Below are positions 23,808-36,900 of a stretch of 64,000 bases of DNA, piece after piece; the stretch's first letter is position 1, and each line of letters begins with the position of its first letter. Source of the stretch: Primulina eburnea (lineage: Eukaryota > Streptophyta > Magnoliopsida > Lamiales > Gesneriaceae); the NCBI RefSeq assembly GCF_022965805.1, contig NC_133101.1, positions 6,696,001 through 6,760,000 on the forward strand, in the 5' to 3' direction. The notes under the pieces were generated by a model, which worked only from the letters and a program-made list of their open reading frames with translations, had not been told where the DNA came from and did not search any database. A program made the translations under genes and the position numbers.

Positions 23808-25334
23808 CTAATTTTTAGCAGAATCTGATTCCGAATCTGATTCAGTGTCGACACGAGATCCCATAGGATTTAGCCTGTTCGTGTTGGCTTCCAAAGGAGG
23901 AAGTCCATCATCCCCACTAGAACTTTCATCGTCGTTTTGGGAAGTATTTGACTGCAATTGCAGCTTGGAGTCTTCTTGGGGATTGAATCTGAAAATCTGT
24001 GGCCTGCATTGGGAGGAACTACCGAGCACTAGTAAGAAAATAGTTTTATTCTCTCCTCACAAACTCGGCTAGCAGGGGATATATGAACAAACACACACTA
24101 TCTGATCGAGTTAATACTTAATAAATAAGATCTTCTTGATGTTGAAATGAGTTAATAGATACAAACACCTCAATTATGCAAAAAGTATACACTTTTCTCT
24201 AGAAAATCATTGTAACAAGGTCGAAAGCTGCCAATGAAATATTTGAAGCTCTGAATGACAAGTGAAAAAAATCTTTCTTCAAAGACAGAACAGAGGGTTG
24301 ATCGGTTCAAATGAAAGCCCACATATCAGAATTCAGAATTCATGCATTTGATCACCTCAATATGATGGTAAAATGATTAAGAACATGGACTCTTTTTTTG
24401 TCCTGTAAGATTTTTCAACTTCACACGAGATAGAGAACCATGAAACAAATTTATTTCTCTCACTAATCATTTTCTAAGTTCAAATCACAGTCTATCATTG
24501 TTGAACCATACATTTTGTATCACAAAGTAAAGAAATAAAAAAGTAATAATAAATAACTAAACAATTCTATTTCCCTTGAAAAGGTACCGCGTCTGAGTTT
24601 TGTTAATGAAATATACAGGTGGTGGGAAAGTCCTTTATGCTCGACTCTTTAGGTCCATTGTAACTCCAGAAACCATGGGATCTACAGAGAAAAAAAGATC
24701 AAGCAAAAGTGAGAACACACCATTCTGGTGATTTTTGAAGCAGACGAACTTGGTCGTGATAAAGAACTTGGGTAACGATGCCTCCCACTTTTCTACCAGA
24801 TTCAGCAGCCTCTTCTCTCCCACTTTCATCAATCACAATAAAACTCCCTAGACATAAGAAAACCAAGAAGCAATCCTCTATCATGTAGGTCATTCATGTT
24901 TGACGATAAGATAATGAACTTTTTTAAAGAACGGATCACAGTTTGAGAAACATAACCAAAACAGAAACATAGCCGAAACCAACGAGGAACCTAATTTCAA
25001 GGCCCTTGAGTTAATAAGCTCTGCTGAAAATTTCAGAATTTTATCTTATTTTCGCGCATCATACCTCGTTTAAACCACATGCTTTTCTGGAACTTTGCTG
25101 GGAAGATTGCCAGTAATTTATACCCTTTTGCGTCCATCACCTTCCAAATTCAAATATAGTTACTTCAGCAATAACAAAACCTGCAACTTAAAAAAAATGG
25201 GTAGACAAGAAAGCAACTACCTCGATAAGATTGGATCCCCTGAGGTCCACAACTTGCATTATACTTTGACCTTGCTGCAGAGTCACCATCTCTTCCGTGA
25301 CTGCTCTCTTAAGATTCTTCCTTCCTCCTCTCAT
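23808..25334 (-). CDS. EIF1AD: EIF1AD-type S1/OB-fold RNA-binding protein
   Basis: Four exons read as 25334-25221, 25140-25065, 24847-24721 and 24003-23808, with consistent phase, giving 170 residues. The start MRGGRKNLKRAV, then VDLRGSNLIE, is the eIF1A-like OB fold. It continues with LLAIFPAKFQKSMWFKRG and FIVIDESGRE. The acidic tail (DDESSSGDDGLPPLEANTNR, then a D/E/S-rich end) is typical of EIF1AD and its plant homologues. EIF1AD is a nuclear RNA-binding relative of translation factor eIF1A; its exact job in plants is not settled. Length and motifs are normal and nothing is broken. A probable non-coding first exon lies upstream. Confidence 0.9.
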
Positions 25335-25368
25335 TTCTTTTCGTAACTTTAATTCGACTCTCCCTTCT

Positions 25369-26060
25369 TCTGCAAATAGCAACTGCCCAAAACAAAAACA
25401 AGGTAAAAAACAAGCACCAAATACCAGAAACAAAAGTACCAAGCACGGTATAAAGACCCCATCTAGCAGTTGCTAATCAAGTAATGCCATCACACGGAAG
25501 CCTAGGTTACCAATACTTTTTGAAAAAGAAAACTTCAAATAATTCAGATACAATTGTAACGAGGTTTCAGGCTAACATAACGTTGTTTTTGTCCTGCCTC
25601 GAGTATCCTAATTATACAGCTATAAAATGATAATCAAGAGAACGAATTTAAAAGTGAAACCAGTAAAAACAAAGGGAATTACAAAATGTTACACAACAAG
25701 TCCAAGGGAGAGAACACCTAAAAGGATTAGGCAATTTCTCGAACACCTAGGCTGCAATATAAAAGTTGTCACGGTGATTACAAAAATATTCAACTCGAAT
25801 CCTTCAAACGGAAGCCATACATCACCGAGCATCCAAGTAAAATCGAATTAAACCTCAAAAGGGACAATTTTGAAAACAGAATAGGAAACATAGACCCCAA
25901 ATTTCAAGTCTTAGCCTAGTTCTCACGGCATACACAAGATGATAATTTTTATTTTTATTTTAAAACTGACGATAAATGTTCAACTAAACAAGAAAACGAA
26001 ACTTACCGATTCCCAGAAAATTCGAGTCAGTCACGATGACTATGGCACAACAATTTGAAG
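25369..26060 (-). other. Probable 5'UTR intron and leader exon of the EIF1AD gene
   Basis: On the minus strand a donor (CG|GTAAGT at 26007/26006) and an acceptor (TTTGCAG at 25370, with the exon resuming at 25369) frame a ~636-bp intron just upstream of the coding start. The leader exon would lie upstream of 26007. This rests on splice-site appearance only. Confidence 0.45.
25727..25829. repeat. Dispersed ~105-bp repeat, copy B
   Basis: Second copy of the repeat found at 20282-20385, in the same orientation. Here it lies within the probable 5'UTR intron of the EIF1AD gene. Confidence 0.7.
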
Positions 26061-26241
26061 AGATCAAAAATATATATAATGTTGGGACGGATGAAGGAAA
26101 TTGGCTTGGTAATTTAATTCGGATCTTGGGCTTTAAAAGGACTGAAATTCAAGGGCATCATAATGTCAAAGCCGTCGTACGTCACTACATTTCAAGTATT
26201 CGATCGATGTTGTCTTGCGTCGAAAATTTAATAATTTTGAT

Positions 26242-26533
26242 AAAAATTTGTGTGAGACGATCTTACAGATCGTATTTTGTAAGATAAATCTTTTATTTAG
26301 GTTATCTAAGAAAAAGTATTACTTTTTATGCTAAAAGTATTACTTTTATTGTAATATCGATCATCAATGAAAAAATATTACTTTTTATTGTGAATATCGA
26401 CAGTGAATATCGGTCATCTATGAAAAAATATTATTTTTTATGTTAAAAATATTACTTTTTATTATAATATCGATAGGATTGACCCGTCTCATAGATAAAG
26501 ATTCGTGAGACCATCTCACAAAAAACTCACTCT
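26242..26533 (+). mobile_element. Palindrome-ended MITE, copy 6, with expanded core
   Basis: The ends match the family (TTTGTGTGAGACGATC ... GACCATCTCACAAAAAACTCACTCT). The core, with its ATTACTTTTTAT segments and the ATCGGTCATC/ATGAAAAAATATTA string, is repeated internally, so the copy is about 290 bp instead of 180. Confidence 0.7.
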
Positions 26534-27525
26534 ATAATTTTTATTCGGAGCTCGCATAAAAAAATATGCATAAAATATAGAGGAGTTTTGGTATCAAAAC
26601 ACGTGAGATGAACTAAAATCATAAAGTATTAGTTCCATAGATCAAGGCCTAAATTATTTTAATTCAAATTCATCAAAAGTTTAGATTTCGATTATAATTT
26701 TATTGTTAACAAATAAATAATAAATATAATTTCAAATCCATATTTTACTTATTTACGCTAGATTTAAATTGAAATAATTATTGAGTGAATTGAAAATTAA
26801 TCATAATTAACATGAAACACTATATAAATATACAAATGATTTTAGAGTTTATGATCATACTTCTTTAAAATAACAAAAATACATTTAAAATTCATCAATT
26901 CAAATACAACATAATAACCCATAATATAACAATTTTCTAATTAATTTGGCAATCCCAACTTGTCACTAAAGACATCCAAGAAATATTTAGAATCTATATC
27001 TTATTATCTAAAATTCCCAACAATAATAAAATGCAATTAAATAGTATTTCCACGAAATCTAGTTAAAAGATCTTAAAAATTCGAAATTCTATGAAAGAAA
27101 AAAATATAAATATAGTCCTTTATTAAAATGTTTTTTAAAGAAGTTAATTTAGTTTAACCAATTTTTTTTATAATAATATAAGTAATGGCCAAGGATCCCT
27201 TTGTGGTGAGGGGCTTGAGTTGGATCTTGAGTTTAGTGTAACAGTTGAGATAGAAATTCTATCGCCTGTTTTATAAAAAAAATATATAACACAAGTAATG
27301 GAAGATCAGTAAATGCGAACCAACAAATAGAAGAGAGCAACAGATCTCTCCCAGCTTGTTTCTGCATTAATACCAGAAAAACAGAACAAGAAAAACAGCT
27401 TCATATGCGCTTAGAAGCAAAGAAACAAAACATTATTATTCCACCCAATGCATAATCCCCAAAGTCTGGAGTCAACGACATAATCAAGAAACTAGAGATA
27501 AAAGCTAGATAATTCACATATCTCT
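26534..27525. other. AT-rich intergenic DNA
   Basis: No gene was recognised here. The part next to 27526 should include the QCR10 3'UTR. Confidence 0.5.
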
Positions 27526-29917
27526 TCACTTCTCTTCGGGGTTAGAGTTAGACTTCTCGAAAAATGTCTTCCTCAACCAATCGAAAGGCTGTCCAATTTG
27601 AAAAATGAAGGAAAAATCTAAATCACGATTATTCAAGAACACGAAAATATAACACACTTAATTACCACTTCAAGAATGTTCAATATACAGAGTGCACGGA
27701 ACTGTTCAAGATCATTGTATCTAAGGTGCTCGAACAAGCATAATGGTTATCTCAATCCCCTTTTTGGGTGACAGACAGGAAAGGAAACGTATGTAAGTGA
27801 AATAAAGTAAAAACGTGATAACAGAACTCCATAGCATACATAATAGCAAAATGTAATTTACCATGAAATTTCAAGATGCTCATAAGAAACACGTTCACAA
27901 GAATTTCAATTATAGAAGATAAAATAACCATTCTCTACAACCTAACACATGCAGGATAAAATCCATTTCTAATCAATACACGATTTCACTAAGGCCACAG
28001 GCCACCTAAAGTAGAACAGGGGAAACTCCATATATCTGGGAGGATGAATGGGTTGGGGGGATGCCATTTAAAGAGCGTTTTCCTTCTTTATTTCTAATCT
28101 CTTCTGTTACTAATAAGCCTATTCAGTTTTTCGTAGATCAATCACAGAGAAATGGCACAGATATAACTAGCTGGGATTTAGCTTTTAGACGAGGATTCAT
28201 AGAGAGGGAAGAACATGACTTCATGGCCTTGTTAGGTATCTTACAATCGGTGAGGGTCCAGTGGGGTGTCGGGGATTATAGAGTTTGGTTGGGGGATTCG
28301 TCGGGAGTGTTTTCGGTAGGGTCATTCTATAAGTCTTTTTTCAATAATCCAAGTCCAAGTTTCTTATCATTCGGTCGTAACATCTGGGATGTACCTGTAC
28401 CTACAAAGGTTTATGTGTTTTCGTGGATAGTGGCTTTGGGGAAATTGCAAACAGGAGAATCCATGCAAAAAAGATGGCCCACATGTGCACTACGACCGAA
28501 TTGGTGTTGCCTTTGCAGGTCACATGAAGAAAATCAAGATCATTTGCTACTACATTGTCCATTCTCTTATAGCATTTGGATCAAGGTCATACAAGCAATG
28601 GGATTTCAGTGGACGTTTCCAAAGAAAGCAAAAGACATGTTTCTGCTAAAGCCAAGTCTGCAAGTTGGGAGAAGACAAACTACTTTCTGGTATTTGATAG
28701 TGCAGTGCATATTCTGGAATTTATGGTTGGAGCGCAACAAAAGAATTTTTCAAGATCAGGCCGACTCGGTAGAAGAAATCTGGGATAACATAAAATTCCG
28801 AGTTGCAAGTTGGTTGGTGATTCTGCCAGAATTTAACCATTGCAGTATCTCAGACTTAGTTAGGGACTGGAATTATGTTTGGTAGTGATATAATCTTTTG
28901 ACTCTGTCATATGGTGTTTGTAATATTTGGCGGATTTCTTATCCGCCGATGTAAACAATCGATTTATAATATTAATATTGTTTCTTTTCAAAAAAAAAAA
29001 AAAAAATTGATTTCAGATACATTAATCCCTCTTCTCCATTGTGTTATTTACTATATTGATATGCCTAGTCTGACTTTCTCATGATTATTATGTACCTCTC
29101 CTCTTACTAATCATAGATTGTTAGTGAAATAATTCACTGATATGGATATGCCACCATTGAAAAGCCAGCGATGAAGCTTCGAGTACTGTCAATCATCCTC
29201 ATTCAAGTAGAATATAGAGCTTGATATATTTCAAAAATTACAATATTTGCTCCATTGTAGCCTATGACATAAAATAGGGAGTAATTAAATGAAAATGAAT
29301 ATAGTTTCATTCAAACAGTCAGCTACTAGCTGTTTACACTAAACAAGCTTCATTAATACAATTAAGCATACTCACAATCGGTCCCTGGTGTTACTATCAA
29401 ATCCTTTTTTCCCGAGGATATATCGAGTTTAGTTTCGAAGAATGTATTTCAAATGGGATTGATTTAGTTGCTGCTCTCCCAAGGCATAAATTCAGGGCAC
29501 GGGTCTATATACATTGCAGGATAATTTTCATATCAAGATTTGATCTTCTCGTGCTAAAGCCAATTCCAAGTTTCCAACTATCAAATCCCACATGAAAACA
29601 TAAATAAACCACGAAAATCAGGAAATTGATAACAACAATCAATAAACAATTTCTCGTCAAAACAGAAGATGACAATACTTCCATCCACAAAATTGGCGAA
29701 TCATCTAATCTTTTTACAAAAAAAATAAAGTGGGAATTTCAGATCGATAATGAAATGGAGAATTCAAGAGAATATTGAAAACCTGGACCAAATAGAGGGC
29801 GGTCGTGCCGGCGGCGACGCCCCAGAAGGCTGCTGCCTGGACGTCAACATATTGGGGTCGTATTCCGGGGCTGAGGAACTTGAAGAGTCCGGATCCTGAC
29901 GCAGCTGGGATGGCCAT
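27526..29917 (-). CDS. QCR10: Cytochrome bc1 complex (complex III) subunit QCR10
   Basis: Two exons, 29917-29783 and 27588-27526, encode 65 residues. QCR10 is a small single-span subunit of the mitochondrial ubiquinol-cytochrome c reductase. The sequence has LFKFLSPGIRPQYVDVQAAA, a hydrophobic helix (FWGVAAGTTALYLVQ) and, from exon 2, PFDWLRKTFFEK with a charged tail. The order RPQ-VD-QAAA-WG ... QPFDWL is diagnostic of the plant family, and the length is normal. The exon join falls exactly between Q and P of the VQPFDW motif, with a CCAG|GT donor and a CAG acceptor. The 2.2-kb intron contains a truncated LINE on the opposite strand. The gene is divergent from the SCYL1-type gene, with about 1 kb between the ATGs. 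Confidence 0.92.
28020..29006 (+). mobile_element. 5'-truncated LINE in the QCR10 intron
   Basis: A ~990-bp 3' fragment of a LINE ends in a run of about 16 A at 28990-29006. Similarity begins near 28022 (YIWEDEWVGG-type motif). It lies antisense to QCR10. I could not find a convincing target duplication. Confidence 0.85.
28061..28885 (+). pseudogene. LINE ORF2 C-terminal fragment (zf-RVT), open frame
   Basis: This 274-codon open frame covers the C-terminal part of a LINE protein. It has a WGVGDYRVWLGDSSGVFSV segment and a zf-RVT module (IWDVPVPTKVYVFSWIVALG, then CCLCRSHEENQDHLLLHC). It ends DWNYVW, with no RNase H domain, so it belongs to a different LINE lineage from the element at 1-3871. 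Reverse transcriptase and endonuclease are missing, so it cannot act alone even though the frame is open. The first ATG is unlikely to be a true start. Confidence 0.8.
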
Positions 29918-30914
29918 GGTCGATGGAAAAAAAAACCCTTGAATTTGGCAGATTCAGCTCTGTTTATCTTCTCCGCGTATGTAAACTGCACAAATGGAGA
30001 TGACAACTCTTTGCAAATAACGTCAGTTTTTGGGGATTTTAAATTAAATAATAAGGGGGCTATTTTTTTTTTAGATTTTTTTATATTTCGACAAGTATAA
30101 TTATTTTTTAATATTATTTAAATAAAAAAACCTAATGATGTAATATAATATTGATAAAAGGAATATAAGAATAAATCATGTGAAATAAATTTTAAAATCA
30201 ACAAAACTAATAAAATTGAAGACAAAAATAACAAATAATAATATTATCAGAATTAATGATGAACAAAATTTCGATTAAATCAAAATGATCGATACTAACA
30301 ATTTACTTTCAAAATTAGGTTTGATTAATTAGGAATCTTATTTTTCTTTTTTAAACCATCCTTGTATTATTTTATTTGGTGTCCTAAGACCTAAACCGTG
30401 TTATATTTTGATTAAATGAGTTTCGTTTTTTTAAAAAAATGTGGTGCGTCTTGACGTGGTCAAAAATATTTTTAATATATATATATACATATAATATAAG
30501 AGTAATGTAATTTTTGATTTGTTTACATCTTATCAAACTAATTATTTGATTTCACTATATTATAATAATTTTTTTATATTTTATTTTCTATTGTTACAAT
30601 TTTAAAAATTAATAATATTTATTTTAAAATAAAAAAAATACTTTTGGTTTTTATTATATTATGGGTCAATGGCCCAATTATGTGTTATGGGCTAACGGCC
30701 CATCAGGATCTTATTCGGGTGACTAATCCACGGTGAACAAAACTCATAATGTGGCATGGACATTGGAGGGAGCGAAGCAACTGAATGATCGATCTATCGA
30801 AGTAAATTATCACGCTCTTTCTGATCGCGTTCAGCCCCTTTGCCAAATCCCTTTACAGTGTCGTAGATCGAGTTTCTGCATCGGTTTCCTGGATCAGGAG
30901 CCGGGACTTGAGGG
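29918..30914. promoter_or_regulatory. Divergent promoter region between QCR10 and the SCYL1-type gene
   Basis: The ~1-kb gap between the two ATGs is AT-rich. It includes three site II-type motifs at 30671-30676 (GGCCCA), 30688-30693 (TGGGCT) and 30697-30702 (GGCCCA). TGGGCY motifs are known TCP-factor sites in promoters of plant housekeeping and mitochondrial-protein genes. They lie about 210-245 bases upstream of the SCYL1-type ATG. Confidence 0.55.
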
Positions 30915-33900
30915 ATGTTCAAATTTCTGAAAGGGGTGGTCGGCGGATCCGGCACCGGCCTGAAAGATCTGCCGTACAATATCGGAGAGCCTTACTCCTC
31001 TTCCTGGGGATCTTGGGTGCACTGCCGTGGAACCTCCAAGGTTGGTATCTTTTCCATCTGGAGCTTTGCCGGTCGATTCTTTTGACGTGCCGAATTACGC
31101 TTCTTCGGTTCCAGCTTCGTGACATGTATGTTTCTGGTAGTAATAGCATCATAAGGGCAGAATTAGGATTCAGTTGGGAAGCTATTTACAAAGTTGGAAC
31201 TTGTATTTTGGGACAAATATGGGGCTAATTTGAAATTTCAGCATCTGTGGACTACAACTAGGCTCGTGATTTTTTCTCCCTTTTTTAATATATTACTTGA
31301 AACTTGGAGTAGGATTTGAAGGTTGAAAATATTGATGCGTCATTTGGTGGTTTAATCTGGTTTGGTAGTTACTCATTGTAATTGAAGGCTGCTTACTGTC
31401 GGCAATAGTTCTTGACTGAATAAGATTAGAAGATGAAGTTGGAGAAGAGAGAGGGGTCGAGTAATGGATGGTATCAGTTAGTTGCTAATATAAGCTGTAT
31501 CATTATGACAATCATAAGTACATAATCCTTTTTGCTTTACAAGAAGCTTGCGACTATAGATTCTCGTCACATTGGTGATACTAGTGGTTTGACATGGGTG
31601 ACATGTGTACATGACATGGCATGACTGGTTGAGTGGTCGTGACGGTTACATTATCCAACAATCATAGAAACACAATTTATGGTGTGTTTGTTGTTTGAGA
31701 GTGGATTTTACGCCATTGCTTTTTTATTGATGGAATGTTTTTTTTCCATACATATATTTGCCGTGCCGAGGTAGCGCCTTGACGCTTTCAGAGGTTCCTT
31801 GCTTGTGACAGTATTTAGGGTTTTATTTATTGTGTAGTCAGTAGTCGACTTTCTTCAGTTACGTGTCTCATTGAAATTGCTTGGTACTTTCCGAATCGTG
31901 TTTCAATTGTAATCCTGATCCTAATAAAATAAAGGTCTCTAATTTTTACCTTTTCATTTGATTCCTCTTACCAAACAGGATGATGGGACTCCTGTTTCAA
32001 TATTTTCTCTTTCCGGAAGCAATGTGAATGATGGGCATTTAGCTGCTGGTCGTAACGGTGTCAAACGCCTTCGAACTGTGAGCTTCGCTTTTGCCAATCA
32101 ATTTGTGAAACTATTGTTGAAATAATTGAGCTGCTTCTTCTTTACGAGTCAGTCTTCCCTGGTTTCCAGTTGAGTCCTGAATTTATTTGATGTGAAAAGC
32201 TATCTTGCAGTTCGATTTATTCCATGCTAGAGTGGGGTTATTAACCCAATTGTTAATCCAAGGGTCTATTTTGAGCCAATTTTTTTGGTCTATGTTTAGC
32301 CAATTTTTTTACACGTGGGCCAACGTGTGGGACCACCTGTAAAAGCTAATTTGGTTCCATGTGAGCCATTGGATTAACAGTGGGGGAAATACCTCCACTG
32401 TAGCATCGAAGCCACCCTTACAGTTCTATGTGATTAAGCCGAGATGGTGAAACATCTTTTGCTTAAAGAGAACGCGTTGCTAATGCATCATAATTCTGAT
32501 AAAATTAGCATGAAAATTCGTGTGGCCAGATTAAATATTATTGTCAAGACGTAGAAGATGACACGACTTCCGATTTATCTTCCTTTTCCATTTTTTCATG
32601 TTTTTCATAGTTCTTGAGAATGGTGAATCAAACTTGTGCATTTGATTTCCCTACTGGTTTTCTCAACTCAGAACTGTGTTTATTTCGCCAGGTCAGGCAT
32701 CCAAACATTTTGTCATTTCTGCACAGTACTGAAGCAGAAACTTTTGATGGTTCTAGCACAAAGGTCACTATCTATATTGTGACGGAGCCTGTTATGCCCC
32801 TGTCGGAAAAGATCAAGGAATTGGAGTTAGAAGGCAGCCAAAGGTGTGATATTTTTACAGTCTTTTTCTCTATTGTCATTCAATCATTGAATAACATTCT
32901 TTAACCTTTGGCTTTTGTTTGCTTTAATAAGTATATTTTCAATAATTTGATGCCTTGGTTCCTTAGATATTATTCAATCCTACCAACAGATCGTTAGTTT
33001 GTACGACTTTGTGTTTTTGTTCTTAGGAGTCATACATAGTAGTTTAAATGACGCCATTTCGACATGTCATCTTTTGTAAAATTTTGTTGTGAGCACGCCT
33101 CACGCAAGCCCAAGCCCGCCAAGCAACACGGATGTGACCACGTGTCAATGACACACACATGGGAAATTCAAAACAGCACCGGCCGAGGAGTTTTAAAGTT
33201 TCCGTGCTCTTAATTGTTATCCTTAGGATTTGGCTGTTATTTGATTTGTGTTATCTCTAGGATTGGTTGTTATCAAGATAGGGCTTTGGTTGTATTTAAC
33301 GACATTCTATCGATGAATAAAGTTAAGTTGAATTTATTCTAAAAATCGTGTGCATGGATCGTGAGGTTCTTTATAACGAGCCTCTATGTTAATTCAATTA
33401 CCAGCAATAGCTAGAAGTGGGAGAAAAATTCCAAAGAACAAAGGCAAACATAAGCTCTCCGATCTGGACGAACTCGTAGTCAATAGATCTGTAACTCTAT
33501 CCCAAACTAGAGCTCTCGTGGCAGATTTCTCTAGCTTCCTCAGATTTATCTTCCTGTTTGCCGTATTTCATTATTTCTAATGTTTTCTTGCTTCTTGTGT
33601 CAGCAATGAATACTTTGCTTGGGGACTTCATCGGATAGCTAAAGCTGTGAGCTTTTTAAATAATGATTGTAAATTGGTATGCAGCTTATAACCAGTTTCA
33701 GCTTTTTCCTCTGTAATAATATGAGCTTTTTAATTAATGATTGTAAATTGGTTTGCATCTATATCTAGTTTCAGCAGTTTCCTCTGTAATAACATTTCCA
33801 TTTGGGGAGAACCTGCATGTGATCATTTTCTGGTTGCATTGCTTGAGTTCTGCAATCTAGCTATAATTCCTGTGATTATGTCTTTTATTTGATGATATTT

Positions 33901-36900
33901 ATTTATATAAAAAAATTCTTCAATAACTTGGCAGCCTGTTTCTGGATGGTGAATATGGAAAAGGACTTGTTATGAGCTTTGAAACGAGTAATGTATTAAA
34001 TTTGCAGTCATAAAACGTTCACGCTTCTATGTGATTGTGTTGTGAGTTGATGAAATGTCTTATGAAATGCTAGATATGTTCATGTGATATTGTGACTCTA
34101 TATGCAAAAAATAACCCTCCCATGTAGTGAACAAATACACTACTGAAGGCTATTTTTTTTAAAAAAAGTTTGACCAGGGTTATAAAACAAAACAGCCCTA
34201 TAAATGGGATATTTGGGAAAATAGACTTGTCAAACTTTTTTTAAAAAAAATAACCCTCCCATGTAGTGAACAAATACACTACTGAAGGCTATTTTTTTTA
34301 AAAAAAGTTTGACCAGGGTTATAAAACAAAACAGCCCCATATAAATTAAGTGGATCTCCGCTATCATTGTGTATGAGTATCTGTATAAATACAAAATTTC
34401 GTTTGGTCAATGAACTCCCTGAGTTTTACCGAATTCCTGCTTTTAGCTATATATACAAAGGATTATGTCTTTGGTGTTATCCTATTGCAGGTTCATGGCA
34501 ATGTTTGCATGGCTAGTGTTGTCGTCACTCAAACTTTGGACTGGAAGCTCCACGCATTTGATGTTCTATCTGAATTTGACGGGAATAATGAAGCTGCTAC
34601 TGGTCCAATGCTGGTAAGTTATCAGTTTGAGCCCATCTTTTTCACAGTTCTTCACATTGTACTTTTGGAGAAACCGGTTTTAGCTTCCCAGTACAAGGGA
34701 AAACAAAGTTCTTTTATGTGTCTTAAACTCAAAATAATGTGACCTCATTTACACCCTTACCTGACTATATGAAGATTATTTCCATTAATTTGGTGTGTTG
34801 GGATGAAGCTAAAATAGTAACATATCAGATTGTAACACGAGTGAGAAAAATCCTGCTAATAGAATCTTATCATAAATTAAAATGCTTGAAAACATATAAT
34901 TTTTGAAAAAGTTTATGCTTTTAGAATTTTTATTCTCTCTCTGAGGGAATATCTATTTCTGTTGCACCCTTACGCGAGTCACTGCTAAACAGACTAATTA
35001 CGCGAGCCATTACTAAACAGACTAATACACATGCAAAATTAAATTTAATAACAACAATTAAATAGCGGAAACCAAATAACTTAATCATCTTACAATCAAA
35101 CGAAAACAGAACAATAACAACAGTCTTAACATGTATCATGCAACAGATATGTCATACATAATATGCCAAATCAGTAAAACATGTATCGTGCAACAGATAA
35201 ATATGCAGCATATAAGTGTGTATACTAAGCTTGGATATCTCAGTCAGTACATCACGTACCTCACTAAAACAATCTGACAAAAAGCTCTGAACCTAGAGAA
35301 TACCAACATAATGAAATCACTGTCAAACCAGATCTTGAATTACCAAGCATGTTACAAAGTTCTTCCTAATAATCATTAAATCACTATTGAAGGATTTAGG
35401 ATTATACATGTGTCCGTCGTCAGCCTGCTGATGATGTCTCGATCTCAGTTCACCGGCCTCTCCTCGAGTCGACAATAGCTCCGAAACTTCCCAATACCAA
35501 ACCGCCCAAGAAACTGGCTAGAAAACCTTAGGTATATGGCTAGAACTCTCGCTGAAGGATGCTGTGTAGGAAACAAAAGAAATCATCTTCTATTTATAAG
35601 CTGCATCGGACTAGTTCAGAAAATTCGAATCAATCTTATCTGTCACGTGTCAGAATCTCATTTGTTTAGTTGGATTTCTCGGGATAATGTAATCTGAAGT
35701 AGATTGGGTCGTCTATTTTAAATTCGGTGGATCCCAACAGCTTGATCCTGAATTATCAATTTCTTAATAATACTTAATTAACAACTCTTTAATTATCTTT
35801 TAATTAATATTTCATTCAAAATAAGGATTTGAGTCATTACAAATTCGAACTGAACCAAGTAACATTTTACAAGATCTTGTATATGGCATACTTTTGTTCT
35901 AATTCAACTTCCATTTTATTGCCACTTAAAATACGTTGATTGTTTTCTGCTTAAACACATTGGGATGGACCTGCTTTCATTTAATCAACTTTGACATTTT
36001 TTGACACAGCAATATGAATGGCTTATTGGTTCACAATACAAGTCTATGGAGTTGGCGAAATCTGACTGGGCAGCTATAAGAAAATCTCCACCATGGGCTA
36101 TTGATTCTTGGGGCTTAGGTAAGTGTGCATTTGATTGTTCAACACCTGATAAGATGTTTGGTTAATTATTTACCTAGCAAACTTTGAGATCGATCTAATT
36201 TATATTTCGGTGGATGGAAAGCTGAAGCAGTTTTCTTCTTGAGAATTTAGATTCGTGTCTCATTTTGTTGTATGGCAAAAGCAGCCTGTGTTAATTTAAT
36301 ATAATTTGAGGTTAGATGGACTTTTAATATTCTTTTCTTCTTTCTCTGCTGGATAAATAGAATAAAGGCTGCTATCCTCTTATTTCGCTGTGAGATCCCT
36401 TTTTGTGATGAAATTCTTGAAATTAATACAACACAGATGATCTTTGAAAAACAATCTTTTGAGTAGAAGACCGGACTATATTTTTGCATCCATTAATGGC
36501 CTAGGAAAACAAAATAGTATCTTAAGTTGATGAAAACCATGTGTACCTTGTAGAATGTTTTCTGGTGGATAAGCGTCTCCATTAAAATGCTTTGTTGCAT
36601 CTTTTTTTAATTAGCTTTTTAATGGAAGGATGATTACTTTTGGATGGATGCCGGAATATTATTTTTCTTTTGGGTTACTTTTCCTTTTAATTTTCTATTT
36701 CTTTCAAAATTTGAAATGAAAAACATGACATCCTTTATCCCAAGATTTCTCCTTTTTTATTTTTATTTTTATTTTTGATGCTGCAATGATAGGCTGTCTG
36801 ATTTATGAACTATTCTCGGGCACTAAGTTGAGTAAAACAGAGGAGTTGCGGAATACTTCTAGCATACCTAAGGTGCGACATAATTGTTCATGCTTTTTTA

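Noticed and set aside
28020..29006. A target-site duplication around the LINE in the QCR10 intron.
   Set aside because: No convincing direct repeat was found beside the poly-A tail and the apparent 5' end.
30908..31228. A 106-codon frame over SCYL1 exon 1 in another frame.
   Set aside because: It is a shadow frame. The real exon starts at ATG 30915 and splices at 31040.
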